From the NCBI GenBank assembly GCA_002914845.1, contig JXTC01000356.1, positions 128,626 through 192,625 of the forward strand: DNA of 64,000 bases, in the 5' to 3' direction. Origin of the DNA: Trema orientale (lineage: Eukaryota > Streptophyta > Magnoliopsida > Rosales > Cannabaceae). Below the pieces are notes generated by a model. The model saw only the letters and a list, made by a program, of their open reading frames with translations, did no database searches and was not told the DNA's origin. The position numbers were made by a program, and so were the translations under genes. Positions 1 to 10,980 of this stretch are shown here, piece after piece. The first letter of the stretch is position 1, and each line of letters starts with the position of its first letter.

Positions 1-323
1 ATTTTTATTTACTAATTTATTTGTTTGGGTTTCGGGGGAGTGTGGTTAGATTATGAAAAAAAATTTATTTGTTTTTGACATCACTGGGAAATGCTAGTTT
101 ACTTGGAATAAGTACATTTCTGTTTCTGCAAAGTCCCACGCCTGAGATTTGGCCCTAAGGTTTGGATTCTTCCTTTGATAAAGGGATAAAACTAATTCTA
201 TTCTCATGGATGGTTGTTCATAGTATCTTCTAGTCTTTTAATGTTTTAATCTGAATGAAATCGTTTTAATTAAGAAAGTCCTTGTGTATTTTCTCTCTGA
301 TATAGCTCTACATTTTCCGCTAG
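1..323 (+). other. Intron of the DEG15-type protease gene (partial)
   Basis: AT-rich, T-rich DNA with no coding frame that fits the downstream protease. It ends in a pyrimidine-containing stretch and AG at 322-323, taken as the splice acceptor. An alternative acceptor lies at 304-305 and would add six codons. The upstream exons of the gene are outside the window. Confidence 0.6.
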
Positions 324-1779
324 GCTTCTTCCCATCAGTTTGCTCTGGTGTGGTAGCAAAAGTGGTGGAAGCAAAATCTCCCCTCTCTTATCAACTTAGT
401 CAACCGGGAAATGCTCACCGGAATTTTCCAGTGATGCTTGAAACTACAGCTGCTGTCCATCCTGGTGGCAGTGGTGGTGCTGTCGTAAATTTAAATGGTC
501 ATATGATTGGACTTGTTACAAGGTATAACAATGTAGATTTGGACAGATGCAAGTTACTATTGGCTTTTTCGTATTTCTCAACACAAACTGCTTTGTTCTG
601 CTTGTATTATTTTCATAATCAAGCTACCAATTCATATGCATGTCAAATTCTCTTTGGGTTCCAGATTGAATCCTAAAGCAGAAATTATTTAGGGTTCTGA
701 GTAGAGATTGGCTTATCTTGGAGAGGATGAGCTTCTCTAGCATTTACGTGGTCTCAGCAAGTTGGATTGATTCTGCTCTTATGATTCATCATACAGTGCT
801 TTTTGTAGTTCATAGGGTTGTCAATTCCATAACCCTGAATGAGACAATTCACCTTCTGGCTTCTCCTCTGAAGTTGATTAAAAACCCTGACGTTTTTAGA
901 ACACAGTTAAAATTTACACTTCTGAAGGCAATGCAATTGCTGGCCAGCACCCAGTTTTCAGAAGGAACTAAATTTAGTGTTGGAAATCCACTAGGCATTA
1001 GTTATCTTATTATATCAGGGTGACGTTGGTGCTCTTCGCTCCTACCCAGCCGCGCAACCACCCCCCCAACACCCCCCTTTTTTTTTCACTTGAACTAGCA
1101 GCACCAAAAATCATCAAATAACAATTCCATGAATGGTTACTATATTGCATATGTCCCTTAATCTAATTGGATATTTTCTTGACCCAGTAATGCAAGGCAT
1201 GGTGGAGGAACAATTATTCCACATCTGAACTTCAGCATTCCCTGTTCAGCTCTGCTGCCCATCTTTAAGTTCTCAGAAGGTTAGTCAGCTAAATGGTGTT
1301 TTCAAATTATTTTTCCTACCACAAATTAACTGAGCATACCCACTTATTAGTCTTTTTTTTTCTTTTAGATACAAGAGATGAAAATTTTGAAAATTGTTGT
1401 AATGTAGTGAAAGAGAAAGGACCCTTTTTCTTCTTTTAACAAGTAATTGAGTTGCTCAGGTAGTCTTGACTAGGTGGAGCTAATGACTTTGCCTTCCCTC
1501 TAAACAGACATGCAAGATTTTTCCTTGCTAGAAATTCTTGACCAACCAAACGATCACCTTTCCTCTGTATGGGCATTGATGCCACCGCTATCTCCGAAGT
1601 CCCCTCCTTTGCCTAGCCTGCCAGTGTCACTTCTGGATGAAAACAACGACAATAAGAAAGAAGCCAAGGGTTCCCGTTTCGCCAAATTTATAGCTGAAAG
1701 ACAAGGGGTGCTCAGAAAGCCAACCCAACCTGGCAACAAAGGAAAGCAGGCTAATGTAATTGTTCCCAGCAAGTTATGA
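324..1779 (+). CDS. DEG15: Glyoxysomal/peroxisomal processing protease, DEG15 type (3' end, last three exons)
   Basis: C-terminal part of a trypsin-like serine protease that, in the DEG15 family, removes PTS2 presequences from proteins imported into peroxisomes. Exons read 324-522, 1188-1279 and 1508-1779, with GT-AG junctions and a continuous frame. The first carries [15 protein letters not shown], where GSGG is the catalytic serine box. The second continues [20 protein letters not shown], the usual region after the serine. The last encodes a family-typical tail ([15 protein letters not shown]...) ending in PSKL-stop; SKL is a canonical PTS1 peroxisomal import signal, as expected for DEG15. 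The His and Asp of the triad lie upstream, outside the window. ORFs at 718-1023 and in the tail of 284-676 are intron sequence. Identification rests on motifs and my recollection of the Arabidopsis protein (At1g28320). The exact start of the first exon is uncertain by six codons. Confidence 0.9.
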
Positions 1780-3301
1780 ACATAAGCATTGCCAGAATAA
1801 TTGCCTCCAAGTTGTGAAGGGTTTGAACGAATGAAGAATCCATGGTTGAGGTGTTCAATGGAAATGAAAATTGTAGTGTTATATTGTATACCAATACCAC
1901 GAATGGAGTTCAATTCAGAATGAACGAGGACATCACAATCAAAAACCTCCTGCAGAGGCTGTACCTTAAAAGATGTGTGAATAATTTTTTTCCTCTGTTA
2001 CGACAATTCTAGATCATGTGTCTGCTTTACGTATTTGTTTCACTTTCTTGTTTATTTTTCTTATCACACTTCCGAGTATAAGACCACAATCAACCTGTTT
2101 ATGATTTGAAGAACAACATGCTTTACAGAACTTCAGCTAAGAGAAGGGGCTCATTTTATTTTCGGACCCTGAACTATAGGTCTGTTTCAATTTGGCTCCT
2201 TTTGATGTGTGTCAAAATTTTGCACCAAATTATACTTTTGTCTCAGTTTTGACACCTATGAACTTTCAATTGTCAATTTTGGCTTTTGAACTATGTTCTC
2301 TTTGTTACAATTTTGGTTTTGGCTCATGAAAAAGGTTCTAAATTGCAGTTTTGGCGCTTGAGCTTTTCAGTTTTTTGCTTTTAGGCTATGTTCAGTAATT
2401 AGGAAGGAATGAGCTTACATTATTCAGGAAAAGGAGATAAAAGGAGGGTACTCTTATCATGTTGTGCCTTGTTTGGAAGGATGAAGAAGATTTTGTAATA
2501 TACTTGTTCAACTACTTGAGTTGAGTGTGAAATTCTCTTGTATATAGCTCTAATTTACAAAAATTGAAAATTGGTTAAATTGAGAATTTAAAATACATTA
2601 TCTAATCACTTCTCTCATACTAAACAAATAGCATATCCTAAATCCATCCATTATATCGCATTCCTCTCATTCTTTCCATTGCACTCTCTCTCACCAGACA
2701 CTTCACTTTTAAACTAGTATCCCTCATTCTTTTCATTGCACTCTCTCTCACCAGACACTTCACTTTAAAAAACAACAACAGCAGCGACGTAGTTAAGGAC
2801 CAGAGATCACGGAGCCACAACAGGCCCAGTAGAGACTTAAGCTCCCGTTCAATTTTATATTTTTTTTGAAAAATACCTAGATATTTATATGTATTTAGAA
2901 TTTTAGACTTAAATTATATAATAAAGCACCCTCTCAAGATAAAATTCTGGCTCCGTGAGAGCTAGACATTTAAAAGTTGATGGGTTAAACTGAGACAAAG
3001 TTAAAAAGCCGAAAGGGACATTTGAAAGTTGACTGTATTTAAGTGACACATTCCAAAGTTAAGAAGCCCAAATTAGAAGGAACCGAGTTAGGGGAGTCGT
3101 AGGGGCCAAAAGTGAAATTATAAGAAACAAAGGGAAACAAAAGCCCTCCTTATATTTTATACACGACAAGATGTCGTTCAAACGTGTAATGACCAAAATA
3201 ACATGTCGTTTAACACTATTTAGTTGCAGGGGGAAGGAGGAGGAGGAGTACTGTAGTAGTCCCACTGAAGCAGAAGGCGTCTGAGCTCTGAAGCTCTGAG
3301 C
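1780..3301. other. DEG15 3' UTR and intergenic DNA
   Basis: The first few hundred bases are likely DEG15 3' UTR. From about 2155 to 3120 the text is rich in 'ggaccctgaactata...caatttggctcc'-like phrases in one orientation, and comparable phrases in the opposite orientation near 2960-3110. This resembles the eroded ends of a DNA transposon, but I could not define termini. A 58-bp-period tandem duplication is listed separately. No gene seen. Confidence 0.5.
2663..2770. repeat. Tandem duplication, two units, period about 58 bp
   Basis: Two near-identical units, 2663-2713 and 2722-2770, share 'attgcactctctctcacc' and the following 'agacacttcacttt' with only a few differences. Confidence 0.85.
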
Positions 3302-3323
3302 TTTCTCTCTCTCTCTCTCTCTG
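3302..3323 (+). repeat. CT microsatellite in the BAC1 leader
   Basis: A pure CT run about 90 bp upstream of the BAC1 start codon. CT/GA tracts are common in plant 5' leaders. Confidence 0.7.
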
Positions 3324-3409
3324 TAGAATTCTGTCCATCAAGAAGAGGAGAAGTGAGGCAATTGGGGGGCCATGGGCAGATAGAGAGAGAAAGAGAGAAG
3401 CTGAGACAG

Positions 3410-5760
3410 ATGGGGGACACTCCCGCTTACAAGGAGTACGTCGCCGGCTTGCTCGCCGGCGTCTCTACCGTCGCCGTCGGCCACCCCTTCGACACCGTTA
3501 AGGTCTTATTCTTCTTTTTTCTCTATTTCTAATGTACCCATATGCTTCTCATTCGGATTACCATTCGATTATATATATATATATATCTCTGATTAAATGC
3601 ATTTTTTCATGGGGTTTAACTTTAACATGAAGACTTATTGAATTCTCTTTCATTACATTGTAAATGAAATCGATAGGACTTGGTATTCAAAACCCATAAA
3701 CTAAATCTTATTATCTCAAAGAATCTGGGTCCCATGATGGTTAATTCAACTTGATGGGTTGTTGTTGTTGTTGTTGTTGCTGTCTTATTTTAAGCCAGTT
3801 GATTTTATTGGTGTAAGCACAAGTATGATTGTTTTACCTATGAGTTGCCCTGCTTATAAATTTTGAAAATTATGGATGAAATCGAGATAACATTAACATT
3901 AACGAGTAACATCTTATAAGATAAGTTTTTTTTCAACTGAAAATGAACTTATTGAGGTGGGTTAACTACCTCTAATTGTGTGATGCTCGTCACCCTGAGC
4001 ATTGGTCTTTCTTTATTTATGTACTTTTTTGTGCTTCTGATTTATGAATCTTTACCGGGTGCGAATTGTTCGTTGGTTCATAAGGTGAAGCTGCAAAAAC
4101 ACAATACTGAAGCACATGGAATCAAGTACAAGAGTGGTTTGCATTGTACTGCTAGGATACTAAGGACCGAAGGAGTATGATTCTGAACTTTCTTTAGCTA
4201 AAGTCATAATTTTCCTATCAATTGATACATTCCAATGTCAATTTTGGTGCATCTCTATCCATGTATTTTGCTAGCAAATTTGGTTAACCGTTTTATTTAG
4301 CAAGGCATGCCTAGATGAGAGCTTGCATTTGGTGCTGTAAGTGTCATAAAGTCTTTTTGTTTCTATAAAATGTCTAAAATAAGCCATATAATCCCTTTTT
4401 TGGGGGAAACCAATTGATATTAGTTTTTGACAGATTAGAGGACTTTATAGAGGGGCTACGTCATCTTTTGTGGGGGTGTCTTTTGAGAGTTCCCTTGTTT
4501 TCGGCATTTATTCCCAGACTAAGCAGTTACTGCAGGTATACCAAGAAGTTCACTAGATTATTTTTGTGATTGCTTTCCTTTTTTGAGTAGTGATTTCTGG
4601 AATTGCTTTTGTCAGAGAGAATTTTGATATCATCAGTGTTTTTCTTGTGAAGGAGCCTTATATCTCTTATAAGGTCGAACTACGGCTTCTCTTTTCTTAT
4701 TTTTCTTTTTCCTGCTCACAAAGGGAAGTTCGCAGAGTAGTGCGCCACAGCCCCATGTAATAATTCCATCTGCTGCTTATGGGGGAGCTATCATCAGTTT
4801 TGTATTATGTCCATCGGAGCTAATTAAGGTAGATGAGAACCAGAGGGCTTTGGCGTCACAATTGCTTCTCATGGTATGCTTATGACATGACGCCTATCTT
4901 TCCAGTGTAGGATGCAAGTTCAAGGTACAGATTCTTTGGTCCCAGTATCCAGCAGATACAGCGGTCCTCTTGATTGTGCTGTTAAAACTGTAAAAAGTGA
5001 AGGGGTGAGAGAATCCTTCTGCTTCTAGACAAACCTAGTTAATGATATGGTTTTGGAGCTGATAGAACACCTTTCAGGTTAAGGGAATTTTCCGTGGAGG
5101 TTTCACAACATTGCTAAGAGAATCAATTGGAAATGCAGTCTTTTTTAGCGTTTATGAGTATGTCCGCTATCACATGCATTCACAACTGAATTCTGCTTCA
5201 TCTGACCATGGCAACTTGATTGACGTAGGAGTTGGAATCATGAGTGGTGGCCTTGGTGGTATGGCGGTATGCATCTTCAGAACTTGGCCTTTTTTCTGAA
5301 ACTGAAAAACAAAGATTTTTTATCTGTTCTGTTTCACTAGAATTTTCGGACTATAATTTTTCCTTGCTTTATTCCAGTTTTGGTCTGCTGTGTTGCCCTT
5401 GGATGTGGCTAAAACCATAATTCAAACTGCCCCAAATGAGAACACTTCACGAAATCCCTTTCGAATATTGAATTCAGTAAGTATATTCCGAATTTCTGCC
5501 GTCATTTTACGCCAAAACTTGGCCATTTTCAATTTTGTACCGAAAGACAGGTTAGTTAATAGGTTAATAACTACAATGTCTAATTGTTTCTCCTTCTCCT
5601 TCTTCTTCTTCTTCCTTTGTGGTAGATTTACAGAAGGGATGGATTCAAAGGATGCTATACAGGTTTGGGTCCCACCATATGCCGGGCATTTCCTGCTAAT
5701 GCAGCTGCAATTGTGACATGGGAGCTAGCCATTAAACTTCTTGGCATCAACCGTGAATAA
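3410..5760 (+). CDS. BAC1: Mitochondrial basic amino acid (arginine/ornithine) carrier, BAC1 type; complete, 8 exons
   Basis: Inner-membrane exchanger of the mitochondrial carrier family (SLC25); BAC1 proteins move arginine, ornithine, lysine and histidine. Exons: 3410-3502, 4085-4174, 4434-4535, 4724-4828, 4906-5004, 5078-5266, 5378-5476, 5626-5760, all with GT-AG borders. The spliced frame is 303 residues, normal for a carrier. The three carrier signatures P-x-[DE]-x-x-[KR] are present: PFDTVK (26-31), PSELIK (125-130) and PLDVAK (233-238), each starting an odd-numbered transmembrane helix of one of three repeats. The text YKEYVAGLLAGVSTVAVGHP is typical of the BAC1 branch. The start is the first ATG of a GA-rich leader and gives the expected short N-terminus without a cleavable presequence. 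All eight exons are multiples of three, so every intron is phase 0. The family call is secure; the BAC1 orthology is strongly supported by the match to At2g33820 as I remember it. Confidence 0.93.
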
Positions 5761-8670
5761 CAACAGTGTTCTCAGTTACGTCAGCCTCTTCTAACCTGTT
5801 TTTCGATCCTTAGATCACAAACATTGATGGGTTTTTCGGCTTATTTAGATTTCATCCACAAGTTCTTGAGTTAGAAGTGTCTGTTACTTTTGAACTTGTC
5901 GGATTTTTTTATTTTGTTTTTGTTTCTCGTTTTTTGTTTTTTTTTTTGATATATTTTTTTTTCATGACTAAATTATAGACATAGCCTGGAGTTGTCTGAC
6001 TTGACAATCTGTCATCTGTTTTGGTCGCTTTCTTATCCTGATGTGGGAAAAAGTAAAGGAAAGATTAGTATAAGGTTTCGACAAAGATTTTGCTCACTTG
6101 TTTTTTAACTCAAATTTGCACAAATATTACGACCGATTTCTCCTAAGGGCGATTTTGCACTGTTTCAGTCTCTGCTCTCATTGAGATGCTCTTGTTTTTT
6201 CTTTAATAATCTGTGTATTTTAAATGGAAATTCGGTGAAATAAACAATACTGTGTTTTGGATAATAAACCGATTTTGAATAGAGGACTAGCGAGCATATC
6301 TAGTGTAATTGAGTTACAAAAGGATCTTTTGCATCTATATTTAAGGCTGGCAATTCGTGTCATTTCGTGTCGACCCATTTAATATCATGCAGGTTTCGTG
6401 TTATTTGCGAGTTACCTGTTTAATGAAAACGTTAGTCATACTGACGTGTGACAACACTTCTAAACATTACAATTATTTATTTACTTGATTTTTTTACTTC
6501 AGTTTTATTTTATTAAGGTAAATTAGCTAATTAGTTTACCGTTTTTCATTTAAATTACAAAAAATCTGTTAAAAAAATATTTTCTATGGAGTGACTACTT
6601 AATATTTTATAATATATTTTGACAAAAAGTAAATTAATTGTGTTAATTAAAGTTAATTTCATGTTAAGCGTGTCAACTAAACGTGCGGATTTCGAATCGT
6701 GTTGGCGGGTCGTGTTTAAATTATCAATCTGGCTGTATATCTATTTATATAAATATTATACATATAGAATATAATGGGAAATCAGGTGAGATAATTAGAT
6801 GAGTTTCTGTATCTATGAGCTCGTTTGGGATAATTTTTACTTCTTGAAGTAAAAGTTCCAGAAGATTTTCCTGAAAAAGCTAGTGGGTCATGATTATCTT
6901 ATCAACAGAGAGTCATATTTTACATTTTTACCTTTGTTAAAGAAAGAAAAAAAAAGAAGAGAGAGAGAAAAAAAAACCAAGTCAAGTATAGCGATGAACA
7001 ACATTACTACTGAAAACCTACGATAAAATAGAGATTAAAAATATATATAAAAGGGAAGCCTGTTGAAGGGTGCAATGCAAATCATCTCATTATCTATTTC
7101 ATCTAATTTCCCTTTATATTCTATGGGCCTGTTTGGCTTAACTTCTAAAGATCTTTTGAAACCCAAAAATTACTTTTAGAGGTGTTTGGATGAATTGTCA
7201 GAAAATCTTTTTTCAATTAAAAGACCTTTTTAGGGCTTTACTTTTACTGGCCAAGGTGAATGTCATAATTAATTGGCCACCAAAAAAGATAAGATAATAG
7301 ACAAACTTTGCATGTTGTCATGATTGTTCTCATGCTAGGCCGCTATCTTTTGCTACATGCGTCGTATAAACACATTTAAGAATAAATAAGTTAAATGAAG
7401 ATATGATTTTTGCATCTATATAGACATATAGACACGTCATTGTCACCATTGATACTTATAGCATTGTTATATGAAAATATAAGAAATTCTACGTTAAAAT
7501 TGCTCTATGAAAATATAAGAAATTCTGTGTAAAATAATGATCTATCAGAAATAGTAGTTTTTTTTTTCCTTCTTATTTAAATCAAAGTATAGCACTATAA
7601 TTCGATAATTCTTCTCTATAACAATAGCGTACACTCTAATATGGACTCCTAAAAATGAGACAGCTTTTAACGCATATTACTTTTCCGTTCGACCTGGTCT
7701 CTCACCACACACACCNATTAAAGTATTTTATGTTTGATTATTCTAAAATCAGAATTCAGTACTCTCTCGGATATATAGCTATCAACTATATAAGTTCTAT
7801 TTTCCTTTTTATTTAATTCCACGACCATGATCCTGAAACTCAGGGTTCTTGGGTCGTAGTCAACATAAATGCTCCTAAGACTTTTCTTGGATGTGTAATT
7901 AATAGTGCTTGTATGTATGCGTATATATACATATCTATCATAAACTTGAGTTCAGTAGTATTCCTATAGTCAGCTGGCGTTTTTCTTTAGTTTTTTGTGC
8001 ATATGCCCCAAGGCCCAATCCATGTTCTCTAGAGCGGGTGCCTGTTTGATATATATATATATATATATAGGTTTTAATTATCTAATCTCAGAAAATATAA
8101 ACATGCATATATAAGGAAATATATAATAGAAATTTCGAAACCCATTACAATGGAGGACATGAGAGCTCTCCCTAACCTAGCATACCGCACAAGTAATATG
8201 AAGAAAAACAAACTGATAGGGCTGCATGGTACATAAGAAGCAAACTTTAAGAGACCCTTGTAATATACGTCATATGAAATGGAAATACTGAGATCTTTCA
8301 ATAATTACTTACCGCTAGCTTGAAAGAGCTAAATTCACAAGAGACCCTTGTTGAGGTAGACTCTTCTTCTTAATATGTCAACCCTGATAGAGTTTTCATT
8401 TACAAAGAAATCCGTATTAATGGAAAACTTTAAGCATATTCATGATCACTCTCCCAAGTCCCAACTCATGATACTAATTAAATACATGAGTGGTAGGATT
8501 TCAAATCATAATAAGCACTCTCAAATGAAGCAGAAATTGATGAATGCCTAAACTGTTTGGCATAATAATCTCGTTTGATGACTATAGTCTCAAATCATCA
8601 GATACAAACGTATCTCAAGAGCACTGCCTGGCCGATTATATATATATATTAGATTATAATGCTAAAGGGT
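5761..8670. other. Intergenic DNA between BAC1 and the SPL gene (convergent genes)
   Basis: BAC1 3' UTR probably extends to about 6000. The rest is AT-rich without a convincing gene. It contains a candidate eroded transposon (6345-6732), hAT-like 'gcctgtttggct' / 'ctcgtttgggat' phrases near 6820 and 7130, and one undetermined base at 7716. ORFs in this stretch are low-complexity and unsupported. Confidence 0.5.
6345..6732. mobile_element. Candidate eroded DNA transposon with 'CGTGT'-rich ends
   Basis: The left end reads 'ggctggcaattcgtgtc' and is followed by repeated tcgtgt / ttcgtgt words. The right end, read on the other strand, starts 'gccagattgataattt' and is followed by 'acacgacccgcc'. 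This type of end is frequent in plant Mutator-like non-autonomous elements. No clear target-site duplication was found, so the call is tentative. Confidence 0.4.
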
Positions 8671-8690
8671 TGACAGAAGAGAGAGAGCAT
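8671..8690 (-). promoter_or_regulatory. miR156/miR157 target site in the SPL 3' UTR
   Basis: The + strand reads tgacagaagagagagagcat, essentially the miR156/157 sequence, so the SPL mRNA (minus strand) carries its complement. It lies about 170 nt downstream of the SPL stop codon, the position known for SPL3/4/5-class genes. Only the first mRNA base departs from the usual site (A for G), which pairs with the last, tolerant base of the miRNA. This predicts age-dependent silencing of the gene by miR156. Confidence 0.93.
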
Positions 8691-8858
8691 AAGCTCGATC
8701 AATTGGTGGATCACATAGGATCTCTTTCATAATTGGTCAGAAATACTAGTTTGAAAGAGTCATTAACTATGGGAAAGATAGCTAAATTCTCCTTCATATA
8801 TCTTGGTTCTGAGTCCCGTACTCATATATTATAGTAGTAATCAATCTTCTTCTGATCA

Positions 8859-10573
8859 TCAGCTGGAGCCTTCTCTATGATGGTCAGACGAGCTTTTCCT
8901 ACGCCGCTCATTATGACCAGCCAGACGCCTTCGGCAACTTCTTTTGCTATCATCAAACTCCGACAGTCCATGGAACCTGAAAAATGTAACCAAGCACCGT
9001 TAACTCACAATCAAAACGATGTGTGTACTATTGTACTAAAAAAGAGGAAACTTACAAAAAGCTCTCTTTATTTCCCCTTCTCCCTTAAAGCTAGCCAAAT
9101 AAACTTTTCTCCTCCTCATCTTATTCCTTTCACTAGATTAATTATGCAATCAAATATTCCACCATATCATAAACAAGTAATATGTCACAAAGTGGTATGC
9201 TAATTAAGGACGTCTACTTTCACTTTTTCTTGGTCTATGATGTACACTACTTACAAACGAACTACTATGTATGCGTCTCCATATAATATAATAAAAAGAG
9301 AAATTAAAAAGAAGAAAAAATTGATTAAACATAGAAACTTATTAATTGTGGTGATGTGATATGTTAGCATATAGGTCACTGTTATACAAGCATGATTACG
9401 AAATGGATGAGCACCAAGTCAATCTCAAGATATATATATATATATATATAAATAGAGAGAGATCTGCATAGGATATGGTCAAGTGGGGTTCTTGATGTGC
9501 CCTCTTTCCTAATGGTAACATAATACCTTTTTCCCATCCCATGATCAGCCATGACTTCATATTGATTGCGTAAACCCTCAGCAGCTACCTCACATACTAT
9601 ATGCAATCTCAGACCGTCCCATTTGCCGGTCACTGGATTGAAGACTAGTTAACCCTTATATAGTAGCCACTCTAAACACACTCTAGTATACCACTAATTT
9701 AGAGTACTAGTACTGGAAAAGACTAGCTAGTTAGGGTTCATTGGATTGAAGAAAGTTCAAACCTTTGTGGTTCCCGTCTGTGGAAAAAGGGCAAAAAAAA
9801 AAAAAAATACAAAAGTTTAAAAAGAATTATATGTTATATATATATATAGGTCGGAAATTTCAAATCCATGATAGATTATAGATATATATAGATTCATTGA
9901 ATTTGACTAGTACATATATATAGTTAGAGGGCCATATATTAATTCCAAATGAGCAAATTTGATGCTACTTTATATATACAATACAACGGTTGAATGTTGA
10001 AATAATAACTAAAATATCTATTTCACTTTAAAATTAAGCAAAAAAAAAAAAAAAATAGAAAAAAGGGTAAAATTGGTCAACGAAGAAATGAAGCTAAGTC
10101 AACAGAAATTAGGGTTTTGATAGCTAGCTGATCTACCTGCTACATTGCTGGCAAAAGCGCTGCTGGAGGCCATTGACGATGACGAAAGAGGCCTTGGCGT
10201 GAAACTCGCAGATCTTGTGTCGACGGTGGTAGTGCTTGGCCTCAGTCAAGTCAGCGTTACAGTTGTCAGCTTGGCAGGAAGAAGGCCTGGTGGACCCTCC
10301 CGCACCGGATCCCGATCTCCTAGTACTAGTTCCAGACGAGGAACTAGTATTAGTATAAGAACTAGAGGAACCAGTCATGGTTGGCCTCCTCTTCCTCATG
10401 ATCATGTCGTCATCGTCCCCAGTAGTAATAGTATTACTTCCAAACCCTAACCCTGAAACGTCGTCGTCTTCGTCCTCCTCTTCCTCCTCCTCCTCCTCTG
10501 CACCACCCTCCAGCTGATGATCCTCCATCTTCAGCCTGAAGCTCCTCTTCCCCTGCCCTCTGTTGGGTTCCAT
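8859..10573 (-). CDS. SPL3: SBP-box transcription factor, SPL3/SBP1 type; complete, 2 exons
   Basis: Short SQUAMOSA promoter-binding-like factor of the SPL3/4/5 clade, which promotes phase change and flowering under miR156 control. Exon 1 is 10573 down to 10137; exon 2 is 8976 down to 8859; the intron is about 1.16 kb with GT-AG borders. The spliced protein is 184 residues. The start [11 protein letters not shown] matches the 'ME-n-GKRS' opening of this clade; an in-frame upstream ATG at 10621 reads through what looks like a splice acceptor and is rejected. Residues 23-65 are acidic and the next part is Ser/Thr-rich. The SBP domain starts at C100 ([10 protein letters not shown]), with [12 protein letters not shown] and [12 protein letters not shown] supplying both zinc sites. 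It ends in the bipartite nuclear signal [17 protein letters not shown]. The intron falls inside the domain at the Arg of CQQCSR, the conserved SBP intron position. It is longer than Arabidopsis SPL3 (131 aa) because of the N-terminus. Confidence 0.95.
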
Positions 10574-10582
10574 TTCTCCAAA

Positions 10583-10980
10583 CCTAAACAACAACAACAA
10601 GATACAGAGACAGAAAGACAAATAAATCTATATTATAAATATATGAATATATACATATATATAACCCAGTTCAGAGAGAAGAAAAGGAAAGATATATAGA
10701 TATATAGATATTATATTTATATATTATTAATTAGTTAGAAGTAGAGGAATAATAAAGGACCTTTGTGGAAAAGAAGAAGCAGGAGGAGGAGGAGGAGGAG
10801 GAGAAGATCAGAGGAAGAATTATGAGTTGTAGAAGTGACTGTGACTGTGAGGACCACAAACACCATTTCTCTCTTTCTCTTTCTCTTTCTTTTTCTCTTC
10901 TCTCCCTTTGTTTTGTCAGTCAGTATAAGGGTAATAACAGTAGTACTACTTACTGATAAGGGTAGAAAGCTAAGACCACT
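10583..10980 (-). promoter_or_regulatory. SPL leader region, possibly with a 5' UTR intron
   Basis: Read on the minus strand, a pyrimidine-rich stretch ending in 'ttgttgttgttgtttag' stops ten bases before the start codon and looks like a 3' splice site (AG at 10585-10584). Farther upstream are CTCCTC and CTTTCT tracts (about 10770-10910) typical of plant leaders. No convincing donor was fixed, so an intron in the leader is only a possibility. Confidence 0.4.

Noticed and set aside
9382-9633. Minus-strand ORF ([20 protein letters not shown]...) inside the SPL intron
   Set aside because: The protein shows no family motif I recognise, ends in a dinucleotide-repeat reading (IYIYIY) and lies in the intron of a well-defined gene.
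10145-10450. Plus-strand ORF of 101 aa opposite SPL exon 1
   Set aside because: It is a shadow of the SBP coding sequence on the other strand; no family features.
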